A stretch of DNA of 64,000 bases from positions 1-64,000 of the forward strand of contig JASAMV010008024.1 of NCBI GenBank assembly GCA_030248065.1, written 5' to 3'. Shown piece by piece: positions 61,737 to 64,000 of the stretch. The notes beneath the pieces are model-generated. The model had not been told where the DNA came from and did no database searches. It worked only from the letters and a program-made list of their open reading frames with translations. A program made the translations under genes and the position numbers. Position 1 is the stretch's first letter; each line of letters begins with the position of its first letter. Source of the DNA: Rhynchonema sp. JSB1_4 (Eukaryota > Nematoda > Chromadorea > Monhysterida > Xyalidae).

Positions 61737-62149
61737 CCGGAGAAGTTCGATCAAGCCTCCTGGGGGCTTATTTGGCAAGTTTTCCGAATAAGCCCCAGGG
61801 GCTTATTTGGGTAAAAAATTTCTTCCGTCCCTCAGGAACAGGATAATATTGCAGTGTTATGTTCATAATATCCATGTTTTACGACATGTATTTGGCAAAT
61901 AAGCGCGATGATCTGCACGTAGACAGCGGTGTAACAATAATAATCACTCTGATAATGCTTAGGATGACGAAAAGAATGTATTTGTAGCTCCAAAAGTACC
62001 ATGCAACAGTACTTTCGGTTTACAATAGGATAGCAACCAGGCCTCCACAAGCGGCTTATTTGGAAGTTCGCCAGGAAAATTTTTTTGTTTTAAAAATCTC
62101 AAAAACAGACGCATGTCCCAAATAAGGGGGCTTATTTGAACTTCTCCGG
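61737..62149. mobile_element. foldback MITE with GGCTTATTTGG arms
   Basis: The perfect 12-bp inverted termini CCGGAGAAGTTC (61737-61748) and GAACTTCTCCGG (62138-62149) enclose arms with repeated GGGGCTTATTTGG/CCAAATAAG units (61764-61811 and 62051-62136). No 8-bp target duplication was found at the obvious ends, so the insertion is older or the true ends differ by a few bases. No transposase is present. Confidence 0.65.
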
Positions 62150-62335
62150 CACCTGGCAGTTGGTATTATGATCTTCAGAATTCTACCATATCGTGAACAA
62201 TCCCTCAATTGATCGCAGGAAATTCTGCATATCTTGTCGTTTATCATACAGCATTTTCACCCACCATTCGAAAAAAAACATGAAAATAAAAACACTAATT
62301 TCATATTCTACATTGCATAGTGTCAACAATAACGA

Positions 62336-63607
62336 TCATAATCGACTGACACGTTCGTCCGACCAAACTTCGTCTTCATTCATTTGTTTGCCCAGTCCCC
62401 ATCTACGTGCTGTGTCGCTGCTCAGGAATCGGCGTGTGAAACGCGTGCGCAACCATTTAGGATCATCGCTCAGATCGGTTGGCATGCACACATTGCTCGC
62501 TGATGATGACTGCTGCAATACAGTCGGCGGTTGTTTTGTGTAACTGAGTTGACCGTAACCTAACAATTTGGCAAAAACCAGCTTTCAGAATGGTTTGATC
62601 CTTTGTGCAATAATATTAATGTCCCAACTGTGAACAAGTAAAGCAAATTTCATAAAACGCAAGTCGAAAAACATTTCCGGCTGTAACAAAACGCTAGAAG
62701 CGCTCATGAAAAATCGCAAATAACACAGCAAACAGCCCACAGCCACAGAACAACGTCTATCAAATCGTCACGTAACGAGAACCGAGCGTTGTAGTGTAAC
62801 AGTATGTACTGAGCTGACCATATAACCCAATCAATCCAAAAAATAAAAACCATCCAAACTCCATTCGCATCCCACCTGATCCCCATCTTGCACCGATCTA
62901 TCCACCACGCAAGTGCCATCCGCGTGCAATCGCGTGTGCATCACATCTGATTCGGTTGGTTCGCCATCGCGGAATTATGATTGGGCGAATCTCAAGCAGA
63001 TGTTTCACAGGCCACAGTTCTTTGTTCACACTCGGGATGTTCTTCAGCACGTACATACGACCAGGCTGCAGCAGTTTGACTTAGACTTTTTGAAAGTAGT
63101 CAATAAAACTGCCTACAAAAACCAGCTATAGATATTTGTGTTCGGACATCAATTCTATTTCAACCGAACTGGACACCTACAGCTATCTCTTTCCCCTGCA
63201 ACACATGCATCAATGATAGGCAGGTCCCAGTAGGATTACATCTGTTCCGTTTTCAAGCCCGATAACCTCAAAATTATCGCCGAACAACATTCGCAAGTGA
63301 TCGCGTTCCCTTGCGCGTGCCCCGGTCCAGCGAACGTTTGCCTTCCAGACCCAGACCAGCCACAATTTTGGCGGATTCTCCAATTTTTCCGGGAATGTCG
63401 GGACGATGGCGCCGTATTTCTCGTAGTCGTACGGACGGATGTCTGTCGGTGGTCGCGGCAGCACTTGGTACTTGTGTAGTGGCTTGTACACCCAACATGC
63501 TGAAAACGACGACTGTTTTTGTAAAAAAGGCTTTCATTGGCGGTGTTTCAGAGGAAGCAAACAAGCGAAACGATGAACATAAACTCACTTCGGATTACTC
63601 GAGACAT
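62336..63607 (-). CDS. MRPL30: mitochondrial ribosomal protein uL30m (MRPL30), frame-broken as read
   Basis: Exons on minus are 63607-63589 (start MSRVIR), 63499-63240, 63065-62876 and possibly 62512-62336 (stop). The protein belongs to the large subunit of the mitochondrial ribosome. Animal uL30m features are EKYG near residue 35, PPKLWLVWVWKANVRW, RERDHLRMLFG, and the strongly conserved KNIPSVNKELWPVKHLLEI. After that motif the original frame soon stops at 62898. A shift of one base near 62966 restores a family-like continuation (PTESDVMHTRLHADGTCVV) that runs into a CAG|GTGGGA donor at 62876, which joins in phase to the last exon. Exon 3 is 190 bases, exactly one too many. This is either an assembly or sequence error or a real frameshift. 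Confidence 0.75.
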
Positions 63608-63953
63608 CGCCGATCGCAAATGACCAGATCAGGAACCGAAAACATTGGCATCAATTAGGAAACAAAAACGATCGGTGACCATGACAAGTACATCGTCTCT
63701 TTAATTGTGGAGAGATCTGAGGCGTCAACAATGCACCAAGATAAAATTAGCAGTAATTCAAATTCCCAATATTTAATCAGATAATAATTTCACAGGCACA
63801 GTCAACAAGGCTAAAGCGGAACATTTGTGAAACACAAAAAAATCACAGCCAAACAGAGTTCAACACGGAATGGAACAACAATGACACAACATCACATCAT
63901 AACCACAGCAAAAAGCTGACGAGAACACTATTTTACACGATTCACACTCAAAA

Positions 63954-64000
63954 TCAAACGTGATCTCGTTCTTCAGGTGTGCGGTACTCCAGGCCGAGAG
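63954..64000 (-). CDS. last exon of a gene continuing beyond the window
   Basis: A minus-strand frame ends GLEYRTPEERDHV and a stop at 63954, and runs off the window edge. It is protein-like, but too short to assign. Confidence 0.35.
   Translation of the reverse strand, partial: LGLEYRTPEERDHV

Larger units (their letters stand above)
60333..62335. other. 2 kb with element and tRNA-like sequence, otherwise unassigned
   Basis: The region should contain upstream exons of the ShKT gene. Possible minus-strand coding segments lie at about 60695-60810 and 61400-61620 (a Cys-containing frame followed by a good GTAAGC donor), but neither can be confirmed. Confidence 0.3.

Overview
This window is eukaryotic nuclear DNA from an invertebrate animal. 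Every recognisable gene is split by short introns on both strands, and there are no bacterial operons. Nematode-like hints are degenerate TTAGGC-type repeats (the nematode telomere unit) and a ShKT-type exon. These do not settle the phylum, so an ecdysozoan, possibly an early-branching nematode, is an inference. I built the gene models by hand by joining exons whose phases agree. No alignment or transcript evidence was available.

Layout. 1-12 kb: no convincing gene; a hAT-like MITE with a second one nested inside it lies at 2.3-3.5 kb. 12.3-15.4 kb (-): an unrecognised multi-exon gene, 5' end not found. 18.1-20.6 kb (-): S-adenosylmethionine synthetase. 21.1-21.7 kb: a foldback MITE. 24.3-26.7 kb (+): a secreted trypsin-like protein with a C-terminal EGF-like domain whose catalytic His and Ser are both replaced. 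26.8-33.2 kb: AT- and TATG-rich intergenic DNA. 33.2-35.4 kb (+): an allatostatin-A/galanin-type peptide GPCR. 36.2-36.9 kb (-): a Mediator subunit 9-like gene. 37.7-46.1 kb (-): a 22-exon nucleolin-like gene with four RRMs but an N-terminal RGG tract; its introns hold at least four MITEs. 46.6-49.7 kb (+): a PH-domain protein with a long disordered tail. 52.1-55.9 kb (+): an SLC22 organic-ion transporter. 56.5 kb (+): tRNA-Ile(AAT). 57.0-58.9 kb (-): a secreted Thr-rich protein. 59.9-60.3 kb (-): the 3' end of a ShKT-domain gene. 62.3-63.6 kb (-): mitochondrial ribosomal protein uL30m (MRPL30) with an apparent one-base frame break. 63.95-64 kb (-): the last exon of a gene continuing outside the window.

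The genes form no obvious pathway; they are housekeeping and signalling genes in an ordinary chromosomal neighbourhood. The more unusual material is the repeat content. A series of unrelated short elements shares one architecture: terminal inverted repeats (several with perfect 8-bp target duplications) flanking arms made of an iterated short motif that differs from element to element. The second is the decamer GTGAAACATC/GATGTTTCAC, which occurs exactly 11 times where about 0.1 is expected by chance. The third is a set of 5' splice sites in which about half of the introns have a pyrimidine at +3.
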